Of a stretch of DNA of 64,000 nucleotides, positions 34,164-42,857 are shown in pieces. A program made the position numbers and the translations under genes. The notes under the pieces were generated by a model. The model searched no databases and was not told the DNA's origin. It was given only the letters and a program-made list of their open reading frames with translations. The stretch comes from an uncultured Eubacteriales bacterium (GTDB lineage: Bacteria > Bacillota > Clostridia > Oscillospirales > Oscillospiraceae), in contig UQGU01000005.1 in NCBI GenBank assembly GCA_900540635.1, forward strand, positions 6,559 through 70,558. The letters run 5' to 3'. Every line of letters starts with the position of its first letter. Position 1 is the first letter of the stretch.

Positions 34164-34377
34164 TAAAAACTGGCTTTCCCTGGGGGAAGCTGTCGCGGCC
34201 CTTAGGGCCGTGACTGATGAGGGGCGGTATGTAGAACCGATGCGGAAGCAGTCTACGCAGCTACCTTTCCATTTATCGGAACCGAACTGCGGAGTTTTCT
34301 CCTTGTCAGTTCTGCGTATCGTCCCTCATCCGACCCGCCTGCGGCGAGCCACCTTCCCCCAGGGGAAGGCTTTTTAC
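34164..34377. repeat. MITE-like element between lysC and asd (family B, copy 1)
   Basis: Imperfect terminal inverted repeats of about 55 bp: the left starts AAAAACTGGCTTTCCCTGGG, and the right ends in CCCAGGGGAAGGCTTTTT. Both reach a GATGAGGG motif towards the inside. The same ends occur at 50947-51122. No coding capacity. Confidence 0.75.
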
Positions 34378-35691
34378 TTACTTTACAAAGCTGTTATACA
34401 GCACCCGGATGGCCTCGGAGAAGTCCCGGTTGTCTACGCCGAAGATGATGTTCAGCTCGTCAGGGCCCTGGTTGATCATGCGGATATTGATGCCCGCCTG
34501 GCCCAGGGCGGCAAAGATCTGGCCGGAAACACCGGGGCGGAAGGCCATTTTCCGGCCCACTGCCGCCACCACGGCGATCTGATCGTGGACCGTCAGGCTG
34601 TCCGGCTCCACTTCCTTCTGGATCTCCCCCAGGATGGTGTACAGGCTGGAGGCGATGGCCTCGGTGGGCACCACCACGGATACATTGTCAATGCCGTTGG
34701 GCACATAGTCCACGGAGATGTCGTGGCGCTCCAGGACGGTGAGAACTTTCCGCAGCACGCCAACCTGGTTGCTCATGCCCCGCTTGGTCAGGGCGATGAT
34801 GGTGAAGTCCTTCTTGCCGGTAATGCCGGTGATGAACCGGTGGGGATCGGAGTTGCCCTCAAAGCGCTCCTGGATCATGGTGCCGGGATCCTCCGGGGCG
34901 TTGGTATTGCGGATGTTCAAAGGGATGTTCTTCTCCCGCACGGGGAAGATGGTGCCCTCGTGGAGCACCTGGGCCCCGGAATAGCTCAGCTCCCGGAGCT
35001 CGTCGTAGGTGACCTCGGGGATGGTCTGGGGATTGTCTACGATCCGGGGGTCCGCCATCAGGATACCGGAGACATCGGTCCAGTTTTCATAGACGTCGGC
35101 ATCCAGGGCCGCAGCGGCCAGGGCGCCGGTGATATCGCTGCCGCCACGGGTAAAGGTCTTGATCTTGCCATCGGGCAGCTGACCGTAGAAGCCGGGGATC
35201 ACCACACCAATGCCGTCCACCTGATTGCGCAGAGCCTCATAGCTGGACTCCTGGTCCACAGTGCCGTCGAAGCGGAACTTGACCCAGTCTGCCGCATCCA
35301 CGAATTTGAAGCCCAGATAGTCCGCCATAAGCCGGGCGGAGAAGTATTCGCCCCGGCTGGCCAGCTCGTCCTGGGTTACGGTCTTATTGTCCAGCTTGGC
35401 CTTCAGGTCCGCAAACTCCGGCTCCAAATCGATGGAGAGGTTCAAGTCTCTGGCAATCTCCCGATAGCGGGAGGTGATCATTTCAAAAACACCGGAGCAG
35501 TCCACGCCGTACTGGGTGTGGGCATAGCACAGGTACAGCAGGTCCGTGATCTTGTGGTCCTGCTTGTTCCGCTTTCCGGCGGCGGAGACCACCACGACCT
35601 TCCGCTCGGGGTCCGTCAGGAGAATATCCCGGATTTTCCGGTACTGTCCGGCGTCCGCCATGGAGGAGCCGCCGAATTTCACTACTTTCAT
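34378..35691 (-). CDS. lysC: Aspartate kinase
   Basis: A 437-residue aspartokinase. It starts KVVKFGGSSMADAGQYRKIR, has the catalytic stretch RGGSDITGALAAAALDADVY, and ends with two ACT domains (from about residue 295) that carry feedback control. It makes aspartyl phosphate from aspartate and ATP. The ATG at 35691 is chosen for its GAAGGGAA site. It lies 14 bases after hom. Confidence 0.95.
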   Translation of the reverse strand: MKVVKFGGSSMADAGQYRKIRDILLTDPERKVVVVSAAGKRNKQDHKITDLLYLCYAHTQYGVDCSGVFEMITSRYREIARDLNLSIDLEPEFADLKAKLDNKTVTQDELASRGEYFSARLMADYLGFKFVDAADWVKFRFDGTVDQESSYEALRNQVDGIGVVIPGFYGQLPDGKIKTFTRGGSDITGALAAAALDADVYENWTDVSGILMADPRIVDNPQTIPEVTYDELRELSYSGAQVLHEGTIFPVREKNIPLNIRNTNAPEDPGTMIQERFEGNSDPHRFITGITGKKDFTIIALTKRGMSNQVGVLRKVLTVLERHDISVDYVPNGIDNVSVVVPTEAIASSLYTILGEIQKEVEPDSLTVHDQIAVVAAVGRKMAFRPGVSGQIFAALGQAGINIRMINQGPDELNIIFGVDNRDFSEAIRVLYNSFVK

Positions 35692-35705
35692 ATTGTTCCC
35701 TTCTT

Positions 35706-36827
35706 TCAAGCAAACGCCGCCATAAAGGCATCCGGGTGGGCCTTCAGCCACTGGTGCATGACGCTGACCTCTACGGGTCTGGTCACCACGGCACCGGCCC
35801 AGTGCTTTTCCGTGTTTTCCTTCAACCAGGGGTCCTCCCGGTCCGTGCGGACATAATAGCGCAGCTTCACACTGTTGTCCACTGTCACCTTCCGCCCGGG
35901 GGTGGTGTAGAAGCCCTTGCCCTGGGAGAAGTCCACGCAGTCCTGCACCACATTGTATGCGGTGGGGTAGCGGCCTGCGCCCTGGCCGAAGAAGCTCTGT
36001 CGGCCGGACACATCCCCCTCCAGGGTGATCAGGTTATAATTGGCAGGCACGGCGGCCTCCGGCTGGCCCAGAGGATACAGGGTGGGCTGGACATAGGCGG
36101 AATAATTGCCGCTCTGGCAGTCCGCCGTGGATACCAGCTTGCACACCAGGCCGTTGGCGCTGAAATTGGCCACATCCTCGGCCCCGATCCGGGAAATGCC
36201 TGCGGCGGGAATGCCGGAGATGTCCAGGCTGACGCCGAAGCCGATGTTGGCGGAGACAATGAGCTTATGCCAGGTGTCGATGCCCTCCACATCCGTGGTG
36301 GGGTCCGCCTCGGCATAGCCCAGAGCCTGGGCCTGCTTCAGGGCCTCGCTGTAGCCCAGCCCCAAGCGGGTCATGGAGTCCAGAATGTAATTGCAGGTGC
36401 CGTTCATAATGCCGCCCACATGGTGAACGGTCTCAATGCGCCGGGCACGTTCCAGCTCGGAAAGCCAGCCGATGCCGCCGCCCACAGAGGCGGTGCAGCG
36501 CAGGAAGACGCCCCTCTCCCGGGCCAGGGGAATCAGCTCGTCAAAGCAGGTGGCGATGAGAGCCTTGTTGGCGGTGGCCACGTTCTTGCCCGCCAGAATG
36601 GCGCTGCGGACATACTCATAGGCAGGATGGAGCCCGCCGATGGCCTCCACCACCGTATCAATATGGGGGTCATTCAGAATATCTTCAAAGTTATGGGTTA
36701 CAACAGCGTCCGGCAGCTTCAAATCCCGGCGGCACAGCACCCGGGCAACGGTCATGTCCTCCCGCCCTGCGATGATCTCATATACGCCCCGGCCCACGGT
36801 GCCGAAGCCCAAAAGTCCTATCTGCAT
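35706..36827 (-). CDS. hom: Homoserine dehydrogenase, with a short C-terminus
   Basis: A 373-residue Hom. The NAD(P) site GLLGFGTVGRGVYEI, the GGIMNGTCNYILDSM segment and EADPTTDVEGIDTWHKL are intact. It reduces aspartate semialdehyde to homoserine. Bacillus-type enzymes are about 430 residues and end in an ACT domain. Here only KLRYYVRTD and about 45 further residues follow the catalytic part, so the regulatory domain is shortened or absent. It is first in the hom-lysC unit, divergent from thrC. Confidence 0.93.
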   Translation of the reverse strand: MQIGLLGFGTVGRGVYEIIAGREDMTVARVLCRRDLKLPDAVVTHNFEDILNDPHIDTVVEAIGGLHPAYEYVRSAILAGKNVATANKALIATCFDELIPLARERGVFLRCTASVGGGIGWLSELERARRIETVHHVGGIMNGTCNYILDSMTRLGLGYSEALKQAQALGYAEADPTTDVEGIDTWHKLIVSANIGFGVSLDISGIPAAGISRIGAEDVANFSANGLVCKLVSTADCQSGNYSAYVQPTLYPLGQPEAAVPANYNLITLEGDVSGRQSFFGQGAGRYPTAYNVVQDCVDFSQGKGFYTTPGRKVTVDNSVKLRYYVRTDREDPWLKENTEKHWAGAVVTRPVEVSVMHQWLKAHPDAFMAAFA

Positions 36828-36952
36828 CTCTTTCTCTCTCCTCTTGTTGGGGGAACTCTTTTCACAAATTGTGATTTCTTTTTCTTCATTTGTTTGTGTG
36901 GGAAAAACACTTGCTTTTTTCTAAACGTCAGTATATCATATACCTACAAAAA

Positions 36953-36988
36953 ATGCAATTGAAACAAACCGCAATTGCATCTATTCAC
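36953..36988. promoter_or_regulatory. Divergent hom/thrC control region with inverted repeat
   Basis: ATGCAATTG (36953-36961) and CAATTGCAT (36972-36980) form a perfect inverted repeat with a 10-base spacer. On the minus strand TTGCAT inside the left arm is a -35 box, with TATACT 17 bases on, for hom. On the plus strand TTGAAA (36960-36965), 17 bases, TATTCA (36983-36988) fits thrC. One dimeric regulator here could control both units. Confidence 0.6.
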
Positions 36989-37031
36989 TTTCGGGGCTTT
37001 TTGTGCAATTCAACCTGTAGGAGGGAACCTT

Positions 37032-38465
37032 ATGGATTATATTTCCACCCGGGGGCAATCCCCGGCTGTCGACAGCGCCCAGGCTGTACTGTCCGGTTTG
37101 GCGCCGGACGGCGGACTGTATATGCCGCGGGCCATTCCGGCATTTGATTGGCAGCACTGCCTGACCCTTTCCGCCCAGCAGATGTCTGCCGCCATTCTCT
37201 CGGCCCTGCTGCCGGATATCCCCAATATGGAGGCTCTCGTAAAGCGGGCCTACACCGGCAAATTCGAGACCGAGGACCTGACGCCTACGGTTCCCGTTGG
37301 AGATTTTCAGGTGCTGGAGCTCTTCCGGGGTCCCACCTCTGCCTTTAAGGATGTGGCGCTGAGTATGCTGCCCCAGCTGCTCACCGCCGCGAAGCAGGAA
37401 AAGGGCATCGCCCAGGAAATCCGTATTCTCACCGCCACCTCCGGCGACACCGGCAAGGCCGCTCTGGTGGGCTTTCAGGATGTGCCCGGGGTCAGTATCT
37501 GCGTGTTCTATCCCTTCGGCGGCGTTTCCCAGGTTCAGCGGGCCCAGATGGTGACCCAGGAAGGGGAAAACGTCCACGTCTGCGCCGTGGAGGGCAACTT
37601 CGACGATGCCCAGACCGGGGTGAAGAACATCTTCGCCGCCTGCCAGAGGAAGGCGCTTCCCTTCCTGCTGTCCTCTGCCAACTCCATCAATATCGGCCGC
37701 CTGGCCCCTCAGATCATGTACTATTTCAAATCCTATGCGGACCTGCTGAGCAGGAAGGTCATCTCCCTGGGGGACAAGGTGGATTTCTCCGTGCCCACCG
37801 GCAACTTCGGCGACATTCTGGCGGGATACCTGGCCAAGAAGCTGGGCCTTCCCGTGGGCAGACTGATCTGCGCCTCCAACGCCAACAACGTGCTGACGGA
37901 TTTCCTCACCACCGGTGTCTATGACCGCCGTCGGCCTCTGCTGAAAACCACGTCTCCCTCCATGGACATTCTGGTGTCCTCCAATCTGGAAAGGCTCCTG
38001 TATCTGCTCTCCGGCGACACCGCCTTGGTGGCCGGGCTCATGAAGGACCTGAGCGAGCAGGGCTTCTACCGGGTGCCGGACGCGCTTCTCGGGGCCATCC
38101 AGGCGGAATTTGCCGCCGGGTACTGCAATGACGCCCAGGCGGAAGCCGTCATCGGCCGGGTCTACCGGGAACAGGGCTACCTGATGGACCCCCACACCGC
38201 CTGCGGCTGGGCCGCAGCGGAAACCCACAGAGGCGATGCCCCCACAGTGGTGCTCTCCACCGCCTCTCCCTACAAGTTCTCCACCGCCGTCCTCACCGCC
38301 ATCGGCGCGGACACCTCCGGCAGCGAGTATGACCGCATGGAGCGGATGCAGGCGCTGACCGGCATTCCCATTCCACCCGCCCTGGCCGCCCTGCGCACCA
38401 AGCCCGAGCGGCATACGGGGGTCATTCCGAAAGAGAAGATGCTGGAGTTTGTATTGGGAAGATAA
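37032..38465 (+). CDS. thrC: Threonine synthase
   Basis: A 477-residue PLP enzyme of the longer ThrC type. The N-terminus is YISTRGQSPAVDSAQAVLSG, the PLP lysine is in FRGPTSAFKDVALSML, and TATSGDTGKAALVGF binds phosphate. It turns O-phosphohomoserine into threonine. ATG 37032 follows GTAGGAGGG. It is divergent from hom and followed by thrB, with a repeat element in the 176-bp gap. Confidence 0.96.
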   Translation: MDYISTRGQSPAVDSAQAVLSGLAPDGGLYMPRAIPAFDWQHCLTLSAQQMSAAILSALLPDIPNMEALVKRAYTGKFETEDLTPTVPVGDFQVLELFRGPTSAFKDVALSMLPQLLTAAKQEKGIAQEIRILTATSGDTGKAALVGFQDVPGVSICVFYPFGGVSQVQRAQMVTQEGENVHVCAVEGNFDDAQTGVKNIFAACQRKALPFLLSSANSINIGRLAPQIMYYFKSYADLLSRKVISLGDKVDFSVPTGNFGDILAGYLAKKLGLPVGRLICASNANNVLTDFLTTGVYDRRRPLLKTTSPSMDILVSSNLERLLYLLSGDTALVAGLMKDLSEQGFYRVPDALLGAIQAEFAAGYCNDAQAEAVIGRVYREQGYLMDPHTACGWAAAETHRGDAPTVVLSTASPYKFSTAVLTAIGADTSGSEYDRMERMQALTGIPIPPALAALRTKPERHTGVIPKEKMLEFVLGR

Positions 38466-38478
38466 ATCGGGGACGCTT

Positions 38479-38602
38479 ATCAGTTGACAGTTGACAATTG
38501 GCAGTTGACAGTTAAGAAATTTCCTTCAGAAATGAACAAAATATTTTTATTTGTCCCGAAGGGACACCATAACTGTCAACTGTACACTGTCAACTGTCAA
38601 CT
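38479..38602. repeat. Inverted-repeat element with GTTGACA heptamer arrays (copy B)
   Basis: The left arm is CAGTTGACAGTTGACAATTG and more of the same up to about 38513. The right arm (38571-38602) holds AACTGTCAACTGTACACTGT and more. A small hairpin TGTCCCGAAGGGACA lies in the centre. Same arms as the element at 27759-27906, unrelated centre. Confidence 0.75.
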
Positions 38603-38641
38603 TTTTTCTCGATTCATACACCTGTAAAAGGAGACAGAAAA

Positions 38642-39532
38642 ATGAAAAACCAAGTTACCATTCGCGTCCCGGCGACTACCGCCAACCTGGGACCGGGGTT
38701 TGATGCCTTTGGGTGCGCCCTGAGCCTGTATACGGACGTGACCTTTGAGGAGACGGATGCCGGGCTGGAGATCACCGGCTGCGACGAAGCCTTCACGGGG
38801 CCGGACAATCTGGCCTACACCTCCTACTGCGCCGTGCTGGCCTCCCTCAGCGAGGAGGTCCGGGGCGTAAAAATCCATATCAACGCCCACATCCCCATCT
38901 GCCGGGGCCTGGGCTCCTCCGCAGCCCTGCTGGTGGCCGGTGCCATGGGCGCCAACGTGCTGCGGGGCAGCAAGCTCAGCACCCAGGGCCTGCTGAACAT
39001 CACCAACGCCATGGAGGGCCACCCGGATAACCTGGCCCCGGCCTTTTATGGCGGCCTGACCGCCTCTATGGTGGACAGCGGTCTTCCTGTCACCGTCAGC
39101 TTTCCCCTGCACCCGGGCTGGGAATTTCTGGCACTGGTGCCGGACTTCAACCTGCCCACCACTCTGGCCCGTTCCGTGCTGCCGGAGCAGGTGTCCCGGG
39201 CGGATGCCATCTACAATATCTCCCACGGCGCCATGGTCCTGAAGGCCCTGGAGCTGGGGGATGAAAAGCTGCTGCGCAACGCCATGCAGGACAGGCTCCA
39301 CCAGAACTACCGGAAGAAGCTGATCCCGGACTATGAAAAAATCGAGGCTCTGGTCCGCACCACCGGCGCAGCCTTCTGCCTCTCCGGCGCAGGCCCCACG
39401 CTGCTGGTCATGACCCGCAACCCCGCCCTCTCCGGAATCCTGTCGGAGAAGCTGCCAAAGATCACCGAGCACAACTGGGAGATCCTCCCATTGCACGTAG
39501 AATTCCAGGGTGCAAAGGCGCTGGAAGCATAA
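38642..39532 (+). CDS. thrB: Homoserine kinase
   Basis: A 296-residue GHMP kinase. The N-terminal VPATTANLGPGFDAFGCALS and the ATP loop PICRGLGSSAALLVAGAMG are diagnostic, and the C-terminal SGAGPTLLVM motif is present. It makes O-phosphohomoserine for ThrC. The start follows AAAAGGAGACAG. It is probably co-transcribed with thrC through the repeat element. Confidence 0.96.
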   Translation: MKNQVTIRVPATTANLGPGFDAFGCALSLYTDVTFEETDAGLEITGCDEAFTGPDNLAYTSYCAVLASLSEEVRGVKIHINAHIPICRGLGSSAALLVAGAMGANVLRGSKLSTQGLLNITNAMEGHPDNLAPAFYGGLTASMVDSGLPVTVSFPLHPGWEFLALVPDFNLPTTLARSVLPEQVSRADAIYNISHGAMVLKALELGDEKLLRNAMQDRLHQNYRKKLIPDYEKIEALVRTTGAAFCLSGAGPTLLVMTRNPALSGILSEKLPKITEHNWEILPLHVEFQGAKALEA

Positions 39533-39688
39533 GAATACAGGGGGCATCCGCCATTGTCGGGTGCCCCCTGCTGTATGTCTGCGGGAAGGGGAGGAAGCGC
39601 GTTCCCGGCTTGCATTCCGGTCTGCTTTTTGCTATAATCATGTTCAACAGATATCCCCTATGAAAAAGAAAATCTACAGACAAAGCTG

Positions 39689-40495
39689 GTGTTGCAGTTG
39701 AATACCAAAGAGGATTATATTGGGGTCTTCGATTCCGGTGTAGGCGGCATCAGCGTGCTGCGGCATCTGCGGCGGGTCATGCCCAATGAAAGATTTCTAT
39801 ATTACGGCGACTCCGCCAACGCTCCCTACGGCATCCGCACCAAGGCGGAGGTCCGGGATTTGAGCTTCGCCGTAGCGGAAAAGCTCATGGCCCGGGGGCT
39901 CAAGGCCCTGGTCATCGCCTGCAATACGGCTACCTCTGCCGCCGTAAAGGATCTGCGGGAGAAGTACCCGGATATGATCATTGTGGGCATCGAGCCCGCA
40001 TTAAAGCTGGCGGCGGACCGCTACCCCGGCGGCGGGATCGGCGTTATGGCAACGCCCATGACCCTTTCCGAGGAGAAATTCGCCCGGCTGCTCCACCGCT
40101 ATGACGTCACCTGCGACATCTATAAGATCCCGGCCCCCAGGCTTGTGGAAATCGTGGAGGCCGGGATGGTGGATACCCGCCGGACCATCGATATGCTGCA
40201 AAAGCTCTTCACCCCCTACCGGGGGCGGCTGGACGCCCTGGTTTTGGGCTGCACCCACTACCCCTTCGCCTCCCACACCATCTCCCGCATTTTGGGCGGT
40301 CAGGTGGATATCCTGGACGGCGGCGACGGCACCGCCCGGGAGACCCGGCGGCGGCTGGAGGAAGCGGGGCTGCTGCGGGACGGTCCCGGAGAGGTTATTA
40401 TAGAGAACAGCCGAAACTCGCCGGAAATCCTGGGGCTTTCCTGGCGGCTTTTGGAGGGGAAAAGTCGAACGGAGGAAGAAAACCATGGGAAATGA
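39689..40495 (+). CDS. murI: Glutamate racemase
   Basis: A 268-residue MurI. IGVFDSGVGGISVLRHL, the first catalytic cysteine in VIACNTATSAA and the second in LGCTHYPF are all present. It supplies D-glutamate for peptidoglycan. The start is not an ATG: GTG 39689 is taken, with TTG codons at 39692 and 39698 as alternatives, and no strong Shine-Dalgarno is visible. The end overlaps udk by 11 bases. Confidence 0.94.
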   Translation: MLQLNTKEDYIGVFDSGVGGISVLRHLRRVMPNERFLYYGDSANAPYGIRTKAEVRDLSFAVAEKLMARGLKALVIACNTATSAAVKDLREKYPDMIIVGIEPALKLAADRYPGGGIGVMATPMTLSEEKFARLLHRYDVTCDIYKIPAPRLVEIVEAGMVDTRRTIDMLQKLFTPYRGRLDALVLGCTHYPFASHTISRILGGQVDILDGGDGTARETRRRLEEAGLLRDGPGEVIIENSRNSPEILGLSWRLLEGKSRTEEENHGK

Positions 40496-41111
40496 CAATA
40501 TTCTGGTCATCGGCATTGCAGGCGGCAGCGCCAGCGGAAAGACGACCCTGATGAAAAACCTCATCGCGGACTGCGAGGATGAGGTCACGGTGCTGAGCCA
40601 CGACAATTATTACAAGCGCCATGACGAGCTGACCATGGAGGAGCGAAGCCGCCTGAACTATGACGAGCCAGATGCCTTCGATACCAGCCTTATGGTCTAT
40701 CACCTGGACCAGCTGCGCCACGGCCACGCGGTGGAGTGCCCGGTGTATGATTTCTCCGTGCACAACCGCAGCGAGGAGACGATTCATCTGGAGCCCCGGA
40801 AGGTCATCATTGTGGAGGGCATTCTGATTTTTGAGAACCAGGAGCTCCGGGACCTGATGGACATCCGCATCTTCGTGGATTCCGATGCAGACATCCGTCT
40901 GTGCCGCCGGATCAAGCGGGATGTGGAGAAGCGGGGCCGCTCCCTGGAGAGCGTGCTCACCCAGTACCAGCAGACCGTCAAGCCCATGCACGAGCGCTAT
41001 GTGGAGCCCAGCAAGAAGTATGCCCACCTGGTGGTCCCCGAGGGCGGCAAGAACGTGGTGGCCCTGGATATGATCATCAGCCGGGTGAGAAGACATTTGA
41101 GAGAGGACTAA
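40485..41111 (+). CDS. udk: Uridine kinase family protein
   Basis: A 208-residue P-loop kinase. The Walker A GIAGGSASGKTTLMKNL is at residues 10-26, HDNYYKRHDELTMEERSRLN is the uridine-binding segment, and RRIKRDVEKRGRS holds the LID arginines. It phosphorylates uridine/cytidine for pyrimidine salvage. The start, with GGAGG upstream, lies inside the end of murI. Confidence 0.93.
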   Translation: MGNDNILVIGIAGGSASGKTTLMKNLIADCEDEVTVLSHDNYYKRHDELTMEERSRLNYDEPDAFDTSLMVYHLDQLRHGHAVECPVYDFSVHNRSEETIHLEPRKVIIVEGILIFENQELRDLMDIRIFVDSDADIRLCRRIKRDVEKRGRSLESVLTQYQQTVKPMHERYVEPSKKYAHLVVPEGGKNVVALDMIISRVRRHLRED

Positions 41112-41145
41112 GGCGGCTTCATTAGTATGCAAAAGGAGAACAACC

Positions 41146-41781
41146 TTGGAAAGCATTATTTTTGACATTGACGGCACCCTCTGGGATTCCCGGGCACTGG
41201 TTGCGGAGGGGTATAATATTCAGCTGCGCAGCGAAGGGGCGGCAGACCGCTGCGTCACGGCGGAGGCCCTGCGGCCTCTGTTCGGCAAGGTCATGACGGA
41301 GATTGCCGACGCCCTGTTCCCGGATATTGCCCCGGAGCCCCGGTACGCCCTTATGGAGCGGTGCATGGCTACGGAGAATCGGTATCTCCACGAAAACCCC
41401 TGCCGCATTGGCTACCCCAAGGTTCGGGAGACTATGGAGGCCCTGGCAAAACGGCACCGGCTCTTCATCGTCAGCAACAGCCAGCAGGGCTATCCGGAGC
41501 TGTGTATTCAGAAGATGGGCCTGGAGGGCTGCATCTCCGGCCACCTGTGCTTCGGCGACACCGGCACGGACAAGGGAACCACCATCCGCATTCTTTTGGA
41601 GAAATACGGCATTTCCTCTGCCGTCTACGTAGGCGATACCCAGGGGGATATGGAGGCCACCTATGCCGCCGGACTGCCCTTCGTCTGGGCGGACTACGGC
41701 TTCGGTACCCCGGAAAAATACGACGCAAGGATCTCTTCCTTTGAAGAGCTATTGACCCTGGAGCAGGAGGGAAGGCTTTGA
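41146..41781 (+). CDS. HAD-family phosphatase (PGP-like)
   Basis: A 211-residue HAD hydrolase. Motif I FDIDGTLWDS is at residues 5-14, motif II is FIVSNSQQGY, motif III uses Lys in TDKGTTI, and motif IV is YVGDTQGDMEATYAAG. The helical cap places it near phosphoglycolate phosphatase/beta-phosphoglucomutase. The start is TTG with AAAAGGAG upstream. Its stop overlaps the start of the DUF89 gene (TTGA), so both are coupled; a metabolite-repair role for the pair is plausible but inferred. Confidence 0.8.
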   Translation: MESIIFDIDGTLWDSRALVAEGYNIQLRSEGAADRCVTAEALRPLFGKVMTEIADALFPDIAPEPRYALMERCMATENRYLHENPCRIGYPKVRETMEALAKRHRLFIVSNSQQGYPELCIQKMGLEGCISGHLCFGDTGTDKGTTIRILLEKYGISSAVYVGDTQGDMEATYAAGLPFVWADYGFGTPEKYDARISSFEELLTLEQEGRL

Positions 41782-42659
41782 GCATCTCCATTGATACCTA
41801 TTGTATAGAGTGCCAGCTCCGCCGGAATGCGGCTCTGGCCAGAAGCCTGGGCAGTGAGGAAAAGGCAACGGAGTTTCTGCGCCGCTGGATGGCTCTGGCC
41901 CTGGCGCTGCCGGTGACGGCCCCGTCGCCCTGTGTAGGCCCTGCCACCAATGAACTGCTTCACGAAATGTATGGCCTGGACCTGGACCGCTACAGAGCGG
42001 AAAAGGAGGCCTCCAATGCCTTCGCCCTGGCTAATATGGACTACGTGCGCCGGGAGACGGAGCAGGCCCCGGACAGCGTGTACGCAGGGCTGCAATTTGC
42101 AATCCTGGGCAATTATCTGGATTTTTCCGCCCTGGGGGATAAGGTCAGCTTTGATACCCTTTCCGGGATGCTGGAAAAGGCCCGGGACATCCGGGTGGAC
42201 CAAGGCACCTATGAAAAGCTCTGCGCCGACCTGGAAAAGGGCAGAAAGCTATTGTACCTGACGGACAACGCCGGAGAGATCGGCTTCGACCGGATTTTCG
42301 CGGAACAGCTGCAAAGAAAATTCTCCCATTTGGAAATTACCTTCTGCGTCCGGGGCGGCAACGCCGCCAACGATGCCACCCGGGCCGATGCCGCAGCGGT
42401 GGGCCTGCCCTTTCCCGTGATCGACAATGGCAATCTGGTGGCGGGTACCGTCCTGGAGCAGCTGAGCGATGAGGCCAGGCAGGCCATGGAGCAGGCGGAT
42501 GTGATCCTCTCCAAGGGCATGGGCAATGTGGAAACCCTGCTTGGCTGCGGGAAGAACATCTATTATGCCTTTCTCGTCAAGTGTCAGCGCTTTGTGAACC
42601 TGATGGAAAGGCCCCTCATGACCCCGCTGCTTCTGCGGGAGCTGGACCGGCGGGGATGA
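41778..42659 (+). CDS. DUF89/ARMT1-like protein, putative damage-control phosphatase
   Basis: A 293-residue protein of the DUF89 family. The CIECQ motif near the N-terminus, the metal-site segment YLTDNAGEIGFDRIF and the SKGMGNVETL motif near the C-terminus are typical. Characterised relatives remove phosphate from damaged or surplus sugar phosphates. The start is TTG 41778, overlapping the HAD stop. It ends a unit of murI, udk, HAD and DUF89. Confidence 0.85.
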   Translation: MSISIDTYCIECQLRRNAALARSLGSEEKATEFLRRWMALALALPVTAPSPCVGPATNELLHEMYGLDLDRYRAEKEASNAFALANMDYVRRETEQAPDSVYAGLQFAILGNYLDFSALGDKVSFDTLSGMLEKARDIRVDQGTYEKLCADLEKGRKLLYLTDNAGEIGFDRIFAEQLQRKFSHLEITFCVRGGNAANDATRADAAAVGLPFPVIDNGNLVAGTVLEQLSDEARQAMEQADVILSKGMGNVETLLGCGKNIYYAFLVKCQRFVNLMERPLMTPLLLRELDRRG

Positions 42660-42741
42660 AAATATCTCCGTCAATGTGTATAAATTTCACTTGAAAAAGT
42701 AGCACTTTCCACGAAAAAGAAAACGCTTTTCCAGAAATTGC

Positions 42742-42770
42742 TTGACAAAAGAATTCGGGAAGGTTACTCT
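42742..42770 (+). promoter_or_regulatory. Promoter of glgP
   Basis: TTGACA at 42742-42747, 17-base spacer, TACTCT at 42765-42770. The leader then carries two GC-rich hairpins before the start codon. Confidence 0.7.
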
Positions 42771-42857
42771 ATATAGCGGCTGCGCGGTTTGTTTCCGCCG
42801 CGCGGAGATCATCTTTACTTTGGGCGGCAGCCGCCGCCTTTGGATTGGAGCATGAAA

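Noticed and set aside
27759..38602. CRISPR array from the GTTGACA repeats
   Set aside because: The units are direct heptamers without spacers and occur in inverted arms; there are no cas genes in the window.
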